Position numbers and translations under genes: made by a program | Notes under the pieces: model-generated | Databases searched by the model: none | Seen by the model: the letters and a program-made list of their open reading frames with translations, nothing else | Told to the model about the DNA's origin: nothing | In this document: one piece after another, positions 62,157 to 64,000 of the stretch | Numbering within the stretch: the stretch's first letter is position 1 | Layout: the number at the start of each line of letters is the position of its first letter | Origin: Tamarix chinensis | Lineage: Eukaryota; Streptophyta; Magnoliopsida; Caryophyllales; Tamaricaceae | Direction: 5' to 3' | NCBI GenBank assembly: GCA_030549775.1 | Contig: CM060177.1 | Coordinates: forward strand, 94,670,236 to 94,734,235 | DNA: 64,000 bases

Positions 62157-62681
62157 TGTTTTATAAATAAAAGTAAGGTAAGTATTCTTAAGGTAGCAAA
62201 TCATGTTACTACTAGTCAAAATAAGTCTTAATAGTTATTTTGGTTCATGTTAAAGCATTAATAGCAATACTTATATTATTAAAGATAATAAGTTTAATAT
62301 TACTAATAATAATAATAATAATAGTTGTAGTGATAATACTAATAACAATCCAAATCTTAGTAATAATAATAGTGGCATTAGTAATACTAAAGTAGTGACA
62401 ATAATGATACTACTACTAATAATAGTAGTAGTAATAGTAATAATGCTATTAGTGATAGTAATATTAGTGACATAGGTAATATTAACGATAATGATAAAAT
62501 AACAACAACAACATCATCATCAACAACAACAACAACAACAATAATAATAATAATAGTTTGAATCTTAAGAATGATAATAATAAGGGTCCTAATAATCATA
62601 ATAATAGTAAAATTAGTGATAATAAGGTCAAGGTTAATAATAATGGTGGTGGTGGTAGTGGTAGTAGTAGTAGTAGTAATA

Positions 62682-62725
<44 letters not shown>

Positions 62726-63030
62726 TGTAATCGTAATAATAGATATGAGGGTTCGAATATTCACAATAATAATAATAGTAATAATATGTAGAAGTTAGCA
62801 ATAATAAAAATAGTAGTAGTAGTAGTAGTAATGGTAGTATGAATAATAATAATAATAATATTAATATTAATAAAGGTTCGACTATTATTAATAATGATAT
62901 TAGTAGTAATATTTCAAAGTTAGTATTAATAATAATAATAATAACTTAATAATAATAGTAATAGTAATAATAATAATGATAATAATAATATTGTTAAGAA
63001 TAATGATATTAATACTAATAAAAGTGATAA
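62095..63030. repeat. AAT and related trinucleotide microsatellites (I)
   Basis: A pure AAT run at 62099-62155, then mixed AAT, GTA, CAA/CAT and GGT runs to 63030, in the putative intron 62005-63076. Frames reading poly-Ile, poly-Asn or poly-Thr are artefacts. Confidence 0.95.
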
Positions 63031-63689
63031 CAATTTCATTAATAGATTTTAAGGGTTGTGGAGGTTAGGGTACCACCTAGGGATGGTGGTGACTAGGCGA
63101 CACCGGCAGCAGCGTAGGGCAGCAGCACCAATAGCTGTGGAGGGAGAAGAGAAAGTGGAGAGGTGGGTTTCTAGGCTAGGAGAGGGGAAATGAAAGGGTG
63201 GTTGAGGTAGTAGTGGATGCTCTAGGTTGAGAGAGTTGGAATGGTGGTGGTGGTGGTGGTGCAGCCAAAGGGGTGGCGCAAGCGGTGGTTGGTGTGGTGG
63301 CCGAAGGTGGTGGAGGGGAAGGAATGGAGAAGGAGAGGGAGGTAGGGGAAAGGTATGGGAGGTTCTACTGGTTGTTTTGGGGGGATAGGGAGAGTGGTGG
63401 TTACAGCGGAAACGACGGTGGGTGGTGGCACGAAGGGCAGCGATGGATGAGAGTGGGATGATTGAGGGGCCAACTTTGCACGGCCAAGGCGGCTCGGGTA
63501 GGAATAATCAAGGGTGGTGAGTGGTGTAGTTCAGTGGATCATGGTTCACGGAGTAGTTTGGTAGGAGGTTCGGGCGGTAGGCTGGTGGCGTTGGGCGACG
63601 ACAACAAGGTGGTCTTCTAAACGGGCAACTGCGCAAAAGGGGGAAATTTCTAGGCAGGGAAAAGAAGACCGAATGAGGGAAGTTATGGG

Positions 63690-63700
63690 GTATTTATAGG
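63690..63700 (-). promoter_or_regulatory. LTR TATA box (I)
   Basis: Minus strand CCTATAAATAC, aligned with the TATA boxes of A1, A2 and A4. Confidence 0.6.
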
Positions 63701-64000
63701 CCATTAAAGAGGGAAAATGATAGAGGGGGAAGAAGACAAGAGGGGGAAGGTGAAGTAGGACCACCGGCTAGTGGTGGTAGGCCGGCGCAGGTCTGCCAGG
63801 GCAGTTGGGGGAGAAGAGAAGGAAAGGGGGAAGGCAAGCGTGAGGAGATAGGAGGGTTGGTTGGGTCACAAAGGGAAAGGAAAATGACTAGGGAGATAGG
63901 AGAGGATGGAAAGACGATGTGCGGTGGTGGCAGAGGAAAAGGACGGTGGTGGTAGGATGTAGGTCGTAGGTGAGGGGATGGGTCCAAGTGAAAGAAAAAA

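Larger units (their letters stand above)
59789..64000 (-). mobile_element. Partial LTR, family A (copy I), runs off the window
   Basis: Left terminus TGTAACACCCCCAAATTTTA at 59789; the expected duplication is TTCTC (59784-59788). It follows A2 and A4 in layout: hairpin array 60473-60760, C-rich section with a few CATGCAAACCCTA units (61500-61565), 62-nt block, AAT tracts, purine-rich leader from 63050 with a TATA box. It is nested in copy H. Sequence is clearly diverged from A2/A4, but motif order and block length are kept. Confidence 0.8.

Noticed and set aside
62387..62798. Poly-Ile, poly-Asn and poly-Val frames
   Set aside because: Translated trinucleotide microsatellites.
1..64000. CRISPR-like array
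   Set aside because: The regular arrays here are degenerate satellites and hairpin units in a plant genome, with no unique spacers and no cas genes.

Overview
This is nuclear DNA from a flowering plant. The evidence is the repeat content: very long LTR-type elements, Athila-like Ty3/gypsy fragments, plant L1 LINE fragments, Pong-like (PIF/Harbinger) fragments and MITEs, in an AT-rich, microsatellite-rich background. The species cannot be told. I see no intact host gene, rRNA, tRNA or CRISPR array. The longest open frames lie in low-complexity GC-rich or simple-repeat DNA and are not credible genes.

About two thirds of the window consists of at least ten long elements (about 2.9 to 5.4 kb, net of insertions) that share termini: one end reads TGTAAYAYCCC and the other GGGTGTTACA. 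Five pairs of flanking 5-bp duplications are perfect (4 cases) or can be aligned with one substitution: ATAAG, ACTCT, ATAAA and CTAAA are perfect, GGAGG/CGAGG, CATTT/CACTT and ATTTT/GTTTT carry one change. None has an internal gag-pol region beside it, so I read them as solo LTRs of a Ty3/gypsy-like family (family A: 1-2645, 5443-15624 split by 5931-10973, 17484-22873, 29338-34471, 36056-41191, 41407-45375, 59789-end; family G: 50330-58256 split by 51918-54825, and 58925-59788 cut by the last A element).

Layout: 1-2645 is the end of an A LTR, then a decayed L1 and an Athila-like gag remnant (2646-5442, with more host sequence at 15625-17483) that hosts two nested A LTRs. A reverse-orientation A LTR follows (17484-22873), then AT-rich DNA with a MITE (26300-27085), a Pong ORF1-like pseudogene (27919-28484) and a GACCC-rich repeat hosting a hAT-like MITE that itself hosts a 5.1-kb A LTR (29338-34471). 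A 94-bp tandem repeat (35470-41406) took two A LTRs, one carrying a solo Athila-like LTR. Then come a Pong-like transposase pseudogene (45600-47113), a third L1 fragment, the nested G LTRs with another L1, and an A LTR running off the end.

Within the A LTRs the sense strand (minus for most copies) shows a repeated architecture: a GC-rich leader with a TATA box about 0.9-1.0 kb from the 5' terminus, an AAT-microsatellite tract, a 62-nt block with splice-like edges, a G-rich/C-poor tandem array, an array of CCAC..GTGG hairpins, and the conserved 3' terminus. This arrangement, the fixed 62-nt length and a 146-bp tandem array in one copy are the most interesting points. All homology statements come from reading the sequence and from memory of the families; no search was run.
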